From contig JANQQT010000083.1 in the NCBI GenBank assembly GCA_028284925.1, positions 1 to 32,302 on the forward strand: a stretch of 32,302 bases of DNA, in the 5' to 3' direction. The DNA comes from Phycisphaeraceae bacterium (GTDB lineage: Bacteria; Planctomycetota; Phycisphaerae; Phycisphaerales; Zrk34). The notes beneath the pieces are model-generated. The model had not been told where the DNA came from. It saw only the letters and a list, made by a program, of their open reading frames with translations, and did no database searches. Position 1 is the stretch's first letter. The number at the start of each line of letters is the position of its first letter. The translations under genes were made by a program, and so were the position numbers. Shown one piece after another: positions 1 through 7,839 of the stretch.

Positions 1-340
1 GGGGGCCAAAGTTCCTGAGGGGGCGGGTGAGGATTCTTTTTCGGTGGCGTGGGAGTTGTTGGGGGGTAAGCGTGGGAAGGCGAGGCCGATGGTGGTGAAT
101 CATTCGGCGAATGGGTCGTTTGCGGTGCGTGATGGGAAGTATAAGTTGATATTGACCTCGGGGTCGGGCGGTCGTGGCAATCCGAGGTCGCGACCGTTTC
201 AGAAGCCATATCAGTTTTATGATCTGGAGGCGGATGCGGGTGAGAGGAAGAATCTGATTGATGATGTGGGGATGGAGAGGAAGATTGAGAAGATGTTGAA
301 GGGGGCGAGGAAGTTGGGGATACCCGTGCCGAAGGATTGA
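1..340 (+). CDS. Sulfatase, C-terminal fragment (gene begins before the window)
   Basis: The frame is open from base 2 to a TGA at 338-340, so only about the last 112 residues are present. The fragment has the usual end of a bacterial arylsulfatase: an NHSANGSFAVRDGKYKLI-type strand, then QFYDLEAD, then a short helix with GERKNL. In the family this part forms the small C-terminal sheet domain. The catalytic CxPSR motif and metal ligands would lie upstream, outside the window, so activity cannot be judged. It would hydrolyse sulfate esters, probably of algal polysaccharide, in the periplasm. Codons end strongly in G (GGG, TTG), the opposite of the sulfatase at the right end of the window. It is convergent with the oxidoreductase gene that follows, with a hairpin terminator between them. 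Confidence 0.85.
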   Translation, partial: GAKVPEGAGEDSFSVAWELLGGKRGKARPMVVNHSANGSFAVRDGKYKLILTSGSGGRGNPRSRPFQKPYQFYDLEADAGERKNLIDDVGMERKIEKMLKGARKLGIPVPKD

Positions 341-392
341 GGAGGATGGGAGGTTGGGAGTGCTTAGATTTATATTGATGAATGAAAGAAAG

Positions 393-423
393 ACACGCCC
401 CGGATTTAAGATCGGGGGCGTGT
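393..423. terminator. Bidirectional hairpin terminator
   Basis: ACACGCCCC (393-401) pairs perfectly with GGGGCGTGT (415-423) around a 13-nt loop. A T-rich stretch follows on the plus strand (TTGTTGATT), and the complement of GAATGAAAGAAAG gives a T-rich stretch on the minus strand. It lies between a convergent sulfatase and oxidoreductase, so it can end both transcripts. Confidence 0.75.
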
Positions 424-451
424 TTGTTGATTGTGGGTTGTCGTGCGGCGA

Positions 452-1825
452 TCAGGCGATGGGGAGTTTCCAGCCTTTGCGGTAGGGGGGATTGACCAGG
501 GCGTTGGCGGCGGAGAAGTTGGTGAACTTCATGGCCTTGGTGTCCCACTCGAGTTTCTGGCCGGGGAAACGGACGGCGGCAGCGCCGATCAGGGCGATTT
601 CGGTGAGCGGTCCGCCATAGCCGAAGTTGGACCCGGCCTGACGCCCGGTGCGAATGGCTTCGAGCCAATCCCAATGGTGTGATTTGACGCGCGGGATTTT
701 CTCAGCCGGCGGTTTGTAGGCTTTCATCTTTTCTTCGGGGATAATACGAGCGCCGCCTGCGCCGTGTGATCCGTGCATGATGACGCCCTTGTCGCCGTAG
801 ACCAGGCCGCCGGTTCCAGGGACACGTCGTTTCTTTTCGAGGACATCAGGACGCGGGGGTCGTTTGTTGCCATCAAACCAAACGAGTTTGACCGGGCCGC
901 GCTTGCCTTTGGCGGGGAATTGATAGGTTAGTTTGACGCCGGGCGGGTAGACATCGGCGTGCTTTTCAGGGTTGTACGCCTTGTCGACTTCGGCGACGAC
1001 TGAGGATGGCGCCCCTAGGTCGAGTGCCCACATGCTGGGGTCAAGGACGTGGCATGCCCAGTCGCCGATGCAGCCTGTGCCGAAGGGCATCCATCCACGC
1101 CAGTTCCACGGAACCCAAAGTGGGGAGTAGGCCTTATGTTGAGCAGGGCCCAGCCAGAGGTCGTAGTTGAGGTGTGCGGGGACTTTGTGTTTCTCGGCGA
1201 GTTTGGGGAGGTGTCTAATCTGGGAGTACACATGGGGGAATGCATTACAGAAGGTGTGGACTTCGTGGACGTTGCCGATGGCTCCGTCCCAGATCCATTC
1301 GCAGAACATGCGGATTCGTGAAGAGGAGTGACCCTGATTACCAAGCTGGGTGATGACCTTCTTCTTTTTGGCGATGTTCATCAGGGTTCGGACTTCGTGG
1401 ATGGAATGGGCGAGTGGTTTTTCGCAGTAGACGTGTTTGCCACGGAGCATGGCGTTCGAGGCAGCGACGGCGTGGGTGTGGTCGGGGGTGCCAACGGTGA
1501 CGGCGTCGATCTTGTTCTCGAGTTTGTCGAGCATGACGCGGAAGTCTTTGAATCGGGCTTTGACATGGCCGTATTTTTTGTATGTGCCTGCGGCGACCTT
1601 GTCATCGACATCCGCGAATGCGACGAGGTTTTCCTTGGAACAGGCACGTACGCTTGATCCGCCGCGATTCCCGACGCCGATGCATGCGACGTTGATTTTT
1701 TCGTTGGCCGAAGTTCGTCCCTTACCACCAAAGACGTGAGCGGGAACGAAGTGGAAGGTGGTGACGCCTGCTGCGGCGCCCTGAACGAATTTACGACGTG
1801 TGGTCGTTTTCGGGAGGTTTTCCAT
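452..1825 (-). CDS. Gfo/Idh/MocA family oxidoreductase with Tat signal
   Basis: A 457-residue NAD(P)-dependent sugar or cyclitol dehydrogenase-like protein, probably exported folded to the periplasm. The N-terminus carries a twin-arginine signal (TTRRKFVQGAAAG). A Rossmann fold follows with GVGNRGG for dinucleotide binding, then the family EKPL motif containing the catalytic lysine, and the C-terminal sheet domain with GDWACHVLD. I place the start at the ATG at 1825 because GGAG lies nine bases upstream; a TTG-initiated version 15 nt longer would place that Shine-Dalgarno inside the gene. Tat-exported members are greatly expanded in Planctomycetota and often sit near sulfatases, as here. The substrate cannot be predicted. 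The + strand is G-rich here, so the coding strand is C-rich, in line with the regional skew and not with the gene's own direction. Confidence 0.88.
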   Translation of the reverse strand: MENLPKTTTRRKFVQGAAAGVTTFHFVPAHVFGGKGRTSANEKINVACIGVGNRGGSSVRACSKENLVAFADVDDKVAAGTYKKYGHVKARFKDFRVMLDKLENKIDAVTVGTPDHTHAVAASNAMLRGKHVYCEKPLAHSIHEVRTLMNIAKKKKVITQLGNQGHSSSRIRMFCEWIWDGAIGNVHEVHTFCNAFPHVYSQIRHLPKLAEKHKVPAHLNYDLWLGPAQHKAYSPLWVPWNWRGWMPFGTGCIGDWACHVLDPSMWALDLGAPSSVVAEVDKAYNPEKHADVYPPGVKLTYQFPAKGKRGPVKLVWFDGNKRPPRPDVLEKKRRVPGTGGLVYGDKGVIMHGSHGAGGARIIPEEKMKAYKPPAEKIPRVKSHHWDWLEAIRTGRQAGSNFGYGGPLTEIALIGAAAVRFPGQKLEWDTKAMKFTNFSAANALVNPPYRKGWKLPIA

Positions 1826-1893
1826 GTCGGGTGTCTCCAAATGGTTTTACGGAGTATACCTGATATGAGAGCGAGAATGGGGTTGATATCGCA

Positions 1894-3063
1894 TTAACGT
1901 GCGGCTGCGCTGCGACCTACGAGGTCATCATTGGTCTTGAAATGCTCCATCGCCTTGAGGAGCTGTTCCACCTGGGCAATGGGCTTCATTTCCATGAGGC
2001 GTCGACGCAGGGCGATCGTGGTATCGAGTGTCTGTTGATCCAGAAGGAGGTGGTCTTTGCGTGTGCCGGATGCCGCGAGGTTGATTGCCGGATAGACGCG
2101 TTGATTCGCGATCTCGCGGTCAAGGATCAGTTCCATATTCCCCGTACCTTTGAATTCCTCGAAGATGAGTTGGTCGCCGCGTGAACCGGTGTCGATGAGG
2201 CATGTTGCGATGATGGTCAGCGAGCCGGCTTCCTCGGTTTTTCGGGCGGAGCCGAAGAGTTGCTTGGGGATGGAAAGCGCAGAAGCATCGAGACCACCGG
2301 AGAGCGTACGTCCTGTTTGCGCGATGCTTGGGGCGGTGTTAAATGCCCTACCGATTCGTGTGAGAGAATCGAGAAGGACGACGACATCCTTGCCCTCTTC
2401 GGCGAGGCGTTTGGCGCGTTCGATGGTCAGGATCGAGATGCCCACGTGGCGATCCGGTGGATGGTCGTTGGAGGAGGCGTAGACCTCAACGGGGACGTTT
2501 CGACGGAAGTCGGTAACTTCTTCGGGTCGTTCGTCTACAAGAAGTGCCCAGACGATAAGTTCCGGATGATTCTTCTCGAGGGCCGTGGCAATTTGTTGAA
2601 GGAGCGTGGTCTTACCAGCTTTGGGGGGAGACACGATCAGTCCGCGTTGCCCGTAACCGATCGGGCAGAACAGATCGACAAGGCGGCAGGAATCCGGGCA
2701 GCCTGCGTATTCGAGGGTAAGTCGTGGCTGAGGATCGATGCTTGTGCGTTCTTCGAGTGGTGGCGGTGAGCTGAATTTCTCCGTGGGAACGCCTTCGATC
2801 TCGACGATTTTTTCCACACGCGGCGCGCGGGCGAGTTCCTTTTGGAGTTTGGATTTTTTCTTTTTCTTCTTTTTGCCCGACTCCAGACCACGTCGATCAC
2901 CAATGGCGACGGTCACGGTCATGCCGGAGCGCAGGCCGTGCTGCTCAACGAGTCTCTGTGGGATAAGCGGGTCCTCAAGATTCTCATAAAGAGCTTTGTC
3001 GAGCTTTCGCAATCGCCCATCGGCGCGCTGCGACAGGTCTATGATGCCTGTACGTTGATACAT
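1894..3063 (-). CDS. rho: Transcription termination factor Rho (compact form)
   Basis: A 389-residue homohexameric RNA-dependent ATPase that ends transcription. The ATPase core is well conserved: Walker A PKAGKT at 147-152, DERPEE with the catalytic glutamate near 178, Walker B VVVLLD near 227-232, the secondary RNA-binding loop EEFKGTGNMEL near 302-312, and SGTRK near 332-336. The N-terminus is unusual. There is no N-terminal helical (Rho_N) domain. The cold-shock-like RNA-binding fold is degenerate: ADGRLRK stands where GFGFLR-type RNP1 is usual. A run of seven lysines (64-70) sits in an insertion. The ATG at 3063 has GAAG eight bases upstream; a GTG at 3072 is the alternative. The gene appears monocistronic, with its own promoter at 3146-3174. 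Confidence 0.93.
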   Translation of the reverse strand: MYQRTGIIDLSQRADGRLRKLDKALYENLEDPLIPQRLVEQHGLRSGMTVTVAIGDRRGLESGKKKKKKKSKLQKELARAPRVEKIVEIEGVPTEKFSSPPPLEERTSIDPQPRLTLEYAGCPDSCRLVDLFCPIGYGQRGLIVSPPKAGKTTLLQQIATALEKNHPELIVWALLVDERPEEVTDFRRNVPVEVYASSNDHPPDRHVGISILTIERAKRLAEEGKDVVVLLDSLTRIGRAFNTAPSIAQTGRTLSGGLDASALSIPKQLFGSARKTEEAGSLTIIATCLIDTGSRGDQLIFEEFKGTGNMELILDREIANQRVYPAINLAASGTRKDHLLLDQQTLDTTIALRRRLMEMKPIAQVEQLLKAMEHFKTNDDLVGRSAAAR

Positions 3064-3145
3064 ACTGGTCACTTCTATCTAAGCGTTGTGGGGCTCACCC
3101 GTAGCAGCGAGGGGGGCTAAACACGACCGGGCAAACGATAACCCT

Positions 3146-3174
3146 ATTATCGTCGAAATACATCCGCGGATCAA
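3146..3174 (-). promoter_or_regulatory. Likely sigma-70-type promoter of rho
   Basis: Read on the minus strand, TTGATC (3174-3169) and GATAAT (3151-3146, five of six consensus bases) are separated by exactly 17 nt. This predicts a leader of about 75 nt before the rho ATG. The -10 box overlaps an inverted repeat, CGATAA-N5-TTATCG (3136-3152), which could be an operator. Confidence 0.5.
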
Positions 3175-3489
3175 TACATTTTTCCGCAGGAATGCCGTCA
3201 AAAAGCGTCAGGCCCTTGCCTCAGCCTCAGGTATTCGTGACTGACGAGAGGGTGCAATATTTCGGGAAATCCCGAAAATCGCCTGGAAATCTCGAGAATC
3301 ATCGAATGCCGTTGGATGCCCCTGGCCAATCCCGGAATCACGTTCACTATACTCCGATTCATCGATTCTCCCGAACCGGAGGTCGGATTATGACCCAAAC
3401 TTTCCGCTTTGTCCAGTTCACCCATGTGAAAAATTGAGATTCGCATTCTTAGGTGTTTGATGCCCACCGTGAGAAAGAGGTGGCGATGA
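3175..3489. other. Intergenic region with a hairpin and a possible small ORF
   Basis: This stretch lies between the rho promoter and the end of the yraN-type gene. It holds a perfect hairpin TTTCGGG-AAAT-CCCGAAA (3260-3277) with no T-run after it. It also holds a TATACT -10-like box (3348-3353) and a 15-codon ORF with a strong ribosome binding site, listed separately. An 81-codon open frame covers part of it (3192-3437) but shows no recognisable protein features, and I do not call it as a gene. Confidence 0.4.
3390..3437 (+). CDS. Possible 15-residue small protein or leader peptide
   Basis: ATG at 3390 is preceded by GGAGG (3378-3382) with seven bases between, the best Shine-Dalgarno in this gap. 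A TATACT box lies 37 bases upstream of the ATG, although no good -35 was seen. The peptide is MTQTFRFVQFTHVKN and ends in TGA. It is convergent with the nuclease gene and no + strand gene follows, so it is not an obvious attenuator. It could be a small protein, a trace of a lost gene, or chance. Confidence 0.25.
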   Translation: MTQTFRFVQFTHVKN

Positions 3490-3900
3490 TTAGCGTGTGG
3501 ACTGGAAGGCGTTGATGTGATGGGTGATGCGTGTGGGATTCTTTTCCGATTCCGGCCAGACAATGGCGATGAGGTCAAAACGGATCAGATGATCCTGGAG
3601 TTTATATTTTCGCCTTGTGTAGTCCGCCAGGGCAATTAGTTTCTGTTCCTTGCGGTAATCCAGGTGTTGTTCGGGCGGCGGATTTTCACTGGAAGCGGAT
3701 TTTACCTCTACGATTACGATGGCGTGCGAATCCAAGTCACGTGCGATGATATCTATTTCTCCCATCTTGCAAGTCAGGTTTCTGGCAAGGATCTTATATT
3801 TCTTTTGTTTGAGAAAGCGGGCTGCGTGGATTTCGGCACGCTTGCCGAGCGGCTTGGGGCGTGTAAAGCAATGGCGGAGTTTTGTGGCAAAATTGGACAT
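3490..3900 (-). CDS. YraN/UPF0102 family putative endonuclease
   Basis: A 136-residue protein of the restriction-endonuclease-like UPF0102 family. It shows the family pattern in order: GKRAEIHAARFLKQKKYKIL, the catalytic-type GEIDIIARD, then VEVKSAS, and near the end IRFDLIAIVW. The Asp/Glu-x-Lys arrangement in EID...EVK matches the PD-(D/E)xK core. The biological role of the family is poorly known; it is usually linked with DNA processing. Length is normal (about 110-140). It is transcribed divergently from the membrane protein at 3994. No strong ribosome binding site was seen before the ATG. Confidence 0.88.
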   Translation of the reverse strand: MSNFATKLRHCFTRPKPLGKRAEIHAARFLKQKKYKILARNLTCKMGEIDIIARDLDSHAIVIVEVKSASSENPPPEQHLDYRKEQKLIALADYTRRKYKLQDHLIRFDLIAIVWPESEKNPTRITHHINAFQSTR

Positions 3901-3993
3901 GGCGCACTAGCATAACAGGAATCTGTGGCGGGGAAACGAGGTTTGAGGGGCGGCGGTGTTTGGGCGATGAGATTAATAACTGGAGGATGTGTT

Positions 3994-4863
3994 ATGGCGA
4001 CGCGATTTGGCGAGGTTTTGTTGGTGGCCCTGTTGATTGTGGTGACAGCTGGGGCGGCGTTCAGTTTTATGAATATGCAGCGTACCGAGGATTCCGAGGC
4101 CCTGATGCGGGAGGTGTTGGTGGAATTGCGAAAGCAGAATGAGGCGGATCGTAAGGTAGTGTATGTGCCGATGATGCAGGGGAAGATTCGGGATACTGGG
4201 CCGAACATAAATGTCAAGGCGAACGGGTCGGGGGATAAGGCGAATAAAGGGGGAGGTGTGAAGCCCAAAGGTGGTGGGCAGAAGAATGTTGGGACGGATG
4301 TGGTGAAGGGGCAGGGTGATCAGGGTAAGGGGAACGGTGGTACGTCGGTGGTTAAGAAGCCTGGTAAGGTTGGTATGGGGGAGAATGTTGTTGCAAAGGG
4401 GGATCGGGGTAAGACGCATGGGACGAAGGGCAATGTGGGTCCGAAGAAGCCGACGCCGCCTGTGGCGAACAAGAAACCATCGGTCGCGAAGCCGAATGCG
4501 GATGACAAGAAGGCGTGGGAGACATACGGCCCGACCGTGGTCAAGGTGATTGAGGATTTGTTCGGGGACCGAATGGACGATCTGTTTGCTCGATACTCCA
4601 TCGAATACGCTCAGGCGCAGAACAAGGCGACGGTTTCGAAGTATATGAAATCCTGGCGTGCAAAAAACGGTGAATTCTCCCACATCCTTACGCATAGGCG
4701 CGATGCGATGAGCGAGGAGGATAGCCAGGTATTTAAGGTGGTGGTGGATACGGATCGAAACAAACCGATGGAGTTCACGATCTGTCTGGATGCGCAGAAA
4801 AAGGTGACGAGTGTGTTTGCGCGATCCGCGCCGAAGGGCGCGGTGATTCGGCGAGACGGTTGA
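3994..4863 (+). CDS. Single-pass membrane protein with Gly/Lys-rich linker, function unknown
   Basis: I start at the ATG at 3994 because GGAGG lies seven bases upstream; the open frame extends 69 nt further but that part lacks a ribosome site. The 289-residue product has one hydrophobic helix (about 6-26), a short charged helical stretch, and a low-complexity Gly/Lys/Asn/Val-rich linker of about 115 residues that is strongly basic. A folded C-terminal domain of about 95 residues follows (DDLFARYSIEYAQAQNKATV onward). That domain loosely resembles DUF3887-like proteins, which have a helix, a Trp, then a beta hairpin with a cationic end, but I am not sure of this. The arrangement suggests a membrane-tethered domain on a flexible arm. 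The downstream sulfatase gene is convergent and begins only 25 nt away, with no clear hairpin between. Confidence 0.75.
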   Translation: MATRFGEVLLVALLIVVTAGAAFSFMNMQRTEDSEALMREVLVELRKQNEADRKVVYVPMMQGKIRDTGPNINVKANGSGDKANKGGGVKPKGGGQKNVGTDVVKGQGDQGKGNGGTSVVKKPGKVGMGENVVAKGDRGKTHGTKGNVGPKKPTPPVANKKPSVAKPNADDKKAWETYGPTVVKVIEDLFGDRMDDLFARYSIEYAQAQNKATVSKYMKSWRAKNGEFSHILTHRRDAMSEEDSQVFKVVVDTDRNKPMEFTICLDAQKKVTSVFARSAPKGAVIRRDG

Positions 4864-4888
4864 CTGCGGAGGTGTGTGGGGCAGGTGT

Positions 4889-6364
4889 TTAGTATCTCAG
4901 GCCAAGGTCGTTGGTTCTTAGTTTGCGGAGTTTGTCGACAAGCTTGGCCTTGTATTTTTGAACCACGGCTTGATATTCGGGATTTTTGGCGAGATTAGTG
5001 TATTGATGGGGGTCTTTCTTGACATCGAAGAGTTCGATTCCGCCGGATGCGTTTTCGCGATACTGGATGTAGGCGTAATTGTGATCACGGAGGAGGAATC
5101 CTTTGCGCATGGGGGCCACGCTGAAGGCGGCGTCACGTACCTCGAGTTTGGGGTTATCGAGGAGTTTGGAAATGTCTTTGCCCTGGATGTTCTTCGGGAT
5201 GTCGAGATTGCAGAGTTTGGAGAGTGTGGGGTAAAGGTCGAGGAGTTCGACGAGTGAGTTGCAGACGGCGGGCTTCTTGCCCGGGACACTGATAATCAGA
5301 GGCACACCCGCAGATTCATCGCGCAGGCTTACCTTGGCCCAGAAATCATGTTCACCGAGATGATACCCGTGGTCGGAGGTGAAGATCACGATGGTTTTAT
5401 CGCGTAGGCCTGCCTTGTCGAGGGCGTTAAGGACTTTTCCGACTTGGGCATCCATGTAGGCGACGGAGGCGTAGTATCCGCCGACGGCTTTCTTCTGGCG
5501 GCGGATATCCATCTTCATATTCTTGCTGGTTTTGTAGTTGATGCCTGCTCTGGGGATGTCATCCCAGTCGCCAGGGATTTTTTGGGGCAGGACCATTTTG
5601 CTGTAGGGTTTGAAGGGTGGGTAGTAGGACTTTGGGGCGACGAACGGGACGTGGGGGCGCACAAAACCGACACCGAGCCAGAAGGGCTTGTCTTTGTGTT
5701 TGTGAATCAGATCGACCGCTTTCGCGGCGGTCTTGCCATCGGAGTGGACGAGATCATCACCATCAGCCTCGACGACAACAAAGGTGTTGCCCCCAACCGC
5801 GGGCTTTTTGCCATCTGGATTGTTCTCCAGCGTTTCACCATCGCCCGGCGCCTTCCATTCAGGGCCTTTGCTGTTGAAGCGTTCCGTCCAGGAGCGTGGG
5901 TCATCGGCGCCATCGTTTCCTTTTTCGATACCACCTGGAACACCCATGTGAAAGATTTTGCTGACGCGCGCGGTGTAGTAGCCGTTGCTCTTGAAGTGTT
6001 GTGCCCATGTGGGACGGTCACCCATCTGGCGGCGGGGACTTGCGTAGCCGAGTGATTTGATGGCGTGGGGATAATAGCCCGACATGAAGGAGGCACGCGA
6101 CGGGCCGCAGTACGTTCCCTGGCAATAGGCGCGGGTAAAGCGGACGCCACGCGCAGCGAGTTTGTCGATATTGGGAGTGGCGCAGACCTTGTTACCATAA
6201 CAGGAGAGTGCCGTATAAGTAAGGTCATCGGAGATAACGAAAAGGACGTTGTACTGTGTATCGGTCTTGACGGTGGGGGCGGCCTCCAGTGTTGCCGTGG
6301 AATGGACCACGATGGTTGAAAGCAAGGCGATGATGAATGCGACCGGAGAGGTGTGATGGAGCAT
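4889..6364 (-). CDS. Sulfatase, iduronate-2-sulfatase-like
   Basis: A 491-residue type I sulfatase. The ATG at 6364 has AGGAG ten bases upstream and gives a signal peptide (hydrophobic 8-25) that an earlier in-frame start would bury. Metal ligands ISDD are near 45-47, and the formylglycine motif is CGPSR with Cys86 to be converted. Further motifs are RPHVPFVAP, a late metal-site motif TSDHGYHLGEH, and a C-terminal FDVKKDPHQYTNL. This set, including TSDHGYHLGEH, is typical of the iduronate-2-sulfatase-like subgroup. It would remove sulfate from polysaccharide in the periplasm and needs a formylglycine-generating enzyme that is not in this window. Substrate unknown. Confidence 0.93.
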   Translation of the reverse strand: MLHHTSPVAFIIALLSTIVVHSTATLEAAPTVKTDTQYNVLFVISDDLTYTALSCYGNKVCATPNIDKLAARGVRFTRAYCQGTYCGPSRASFMSGYYPHAIKSLGYASPRRQMGDRPTWAQHFKSNGYYTARVSKIFHMGVPGGIEKGNDGADDPRSWTERFNSKGPEWKAPGDGETLENNPDGKKPAVGGNTFVVVEADGDDLVHSDGKTAAKAVDLIHKHKDKPFWLGVGFVRPHVPFVAPKSYYPPFKPYSKMVLPQKIPGDWDDIPRAGINYKTSKNMKMDIRRQKKAVGGYYASVAYMDAQVGKVLNALDKAGLRDKTIVIFTSDHGYHLGEHDFWAKVSLRDESAGVPLIISVPGKKPAVCNSLVELLDLYPTLSKLCNLDIPKNIQGKDISKLLDNPKLEVRDAAFSVAPMRKGFLLRDHNYAYIQYRENASGGIELFDVKKDPHQYTNLAKNPEYQAVVQKYKAKLVDKLRKLRTNDLGLRY

Positions 6365-6629
6365 GGCGGGAGTTCTCCTGAAGGGTATGGTCTGATGGGC
6401 CAGTATACATTGGGTCGGGTATGAAGTTTGAGAGGGATTCCGAGGTTGGTTCATGCCGGCCAGGGACGTCCGATAAATAAAACGGAATTTTGAACACGGT
6501 TGTGAATTGGGAAAGAAGTTGCAATGTAATCGGAACGATATATTCAGAGTCGGGACTTTCCTGATCTTCGATATCGTCTCGGTTGGAGAAAGACGACGGT
6601 CAGGTCATTCGCGGGAAGGCGAGGAACGC

Positions 6630-7757
6630 GTGGAGAGGAAGAAAGCCCCACACAATCGAGTTGGCAGCATGGCGTGTTTCATTGCACTGGTGATGTTGTT
6701 GATGTTGATGGGAGGATGTCAAAAAAGTCATCCGCAGACTCTGGGCACGATTGAAGGAAAGCCGGTCTGGGATCAGGAGCTGTTTGACGAGATTGGCGAG
6801 TCGCGTCTGAAACGCCTGGGGAAAGAGTCAACCTATTCCGAGTTCAAACGCCGGGTCGCGCCTTTGATGGTCGAGACCTTGAGGCGTCGTGTCTATGAAC
6901 GTTCATTGTTGGTTTATGCGAGGCGGGCGGGCACAGTTGTGCCCGAAGCATTGGTGGATGCCGCAGTCGAGCGTCAAAGGAATTTGTCTCGTAAGGATGT
7001 TCATGCGCAGAAGGCGAACGGAGAAATTTATGTGATTGATGATTCGCGTCTGGGATTCGCCAAAGACCGAAAGACGATTCACAAGCGACTGCTGGCCGAT
7101 GAATATGAACGCAGCCAATTGGAGCGCGTCGCGGCCGTGTGGCGGGATGAGGTGGTGGCGTATTACGATGCAAATCCGCAGGAATTTAACCTCCGCTACG
7201 TGGTACGTGTACGCGTGATCATGGTGCCGGATTTACGAGAGGCGACCGCGGTGGATATGGCACTGGATCGCGGTTACGCCTTCGATAAGGTTGCCAAACA
7301 TTTCAGTCGTTATCGAAAAGAGCAAGGCGGATTGAGTGACCCGTACATATCAAAGAAACCGGTCGAGGAGTACGAAGGCCTCAGCAGCGAGAAATTGAAT
7401 CGAGCCGTTCGCGAGCTGACGGTAGGGGGCCACAGTCGTCGGATTGATCTGGATCGTGGCCATGCTTGGGTCAAGCTGGAACGCTATGAGCGCAAAGTGA
7501 CGCGTCCATTGGCTGAGGTCTATCGTGCGATTGAAAAAAAGATCTACGACCAGAAGTATCTCAAAGCAAAAAAGAAACTTAAAGGTAGACTGCTTCACGA
7601 TAGCAAGTCGACGCCGATCGAAGAGATGGCGATGAAGGCGACGATACGCGCGGCGAAGCAATACGGTAAATTCGGTGTAGAGTGGCCTGAATGGAATAAG
7701 GGCGGCTGGAATTTTAGCCTGGATCGATTTACCCGACGCATGCGGCAGGGGAAGTAA
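6630..7757 (+). CDS. Parvulin-like (PpiC/SurA-type) peptidyl-prolyl isomerase lipoprotein
   Basis: I choose the GTG at 6630: GAGG is five bases upstream and the product then has a proper lipoprotein signal with a basic start (ERKKAPHNR), a hydrophobic core and the lipobox MGGC with Cys30. The ATG at 6669 would leave a signal without positive charge. An N-terminal helical SurA-like region follows, opening with IEGKPVWDQELFDEI. A divergent parvulin domain spans about 190-283, where RVIMVP, KEQGGLSDPY and an HAWVKLERY end match the family shape. Several residues usual in the parvulin active site are not evident, so it may be mainly a chaperone. A C-terminal Lys-rich helix ends the 375-residue protein. 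It is convergent with the repeat protein, with a strong terminator between. Confidence 0.78.
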   Translation: MERKKAPHNRVGSMACFIALVMLLMLMGGCQKSHPQTLGTIEGKPVWDQELFDEIGESRLKRLGKESTYSEFKRRVAPLMVETLRRRVYERSLLVYARRAGTVVPEALVDAAVERQRNLSRKDVHAQKANGEIYVIDDSRLGFAKDRKTIHKRLLADEYERSQLERVAAVWRDEVVAYYDANPQEFNLRYVVRVRVIMVPDLREATAVDMALDRGYAFDKVAKHFSRYRKEQGGLSDPYISKKPVEEYEGLSSEKLNRAVRELTVGGHSRRIDLDRGHAWVKLERYERKVTRPLAEVYRAIEKKIYDQKYLKAKKKLKGRLLHDSKSTPIEEMAMKATIRAAKQYGKFGVEWPEWNKGGWNFSLDRFTRRMRQGK

Positions 7758-7787
7758 GCTCGAACCTAATCACAAATCACCAATGAA

Positions 7788-7818
7788 CAAGGCCCGGTCT
7801 GTATTCTACCGGGCCTTG
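7788..7818. terminator. Strong bidirectional hairpin terminator
   Basis: CAAGGCCCGGT (7788-7798) pairs perfectly over 11 bp with ACCGGGCCTTG (7808-7818) around a 9-nt loop. It lies between the convergent isomerase lipoprotein and repeat-protein genes. No long T-run follows, but stem strength and placement support a terminator. Confidence 0.75.
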
Positions 7819-7839
7819 GTGTTGATGCAGTAGCGATGA

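Noticed and set aside
3192-3437. 81-codon open frame on the plus strand upstream of the yraN-type gene
   Set aside because: No ribosome site at its start and no protein-like pattern; only its last 15 codons have a credible start.
5444-6055. 203-codon open frame on the plus strand opposite the complete sulfatase
   Set aside because: Antisense to clear sulfatase motifs, with no ribosome site or family likeness.
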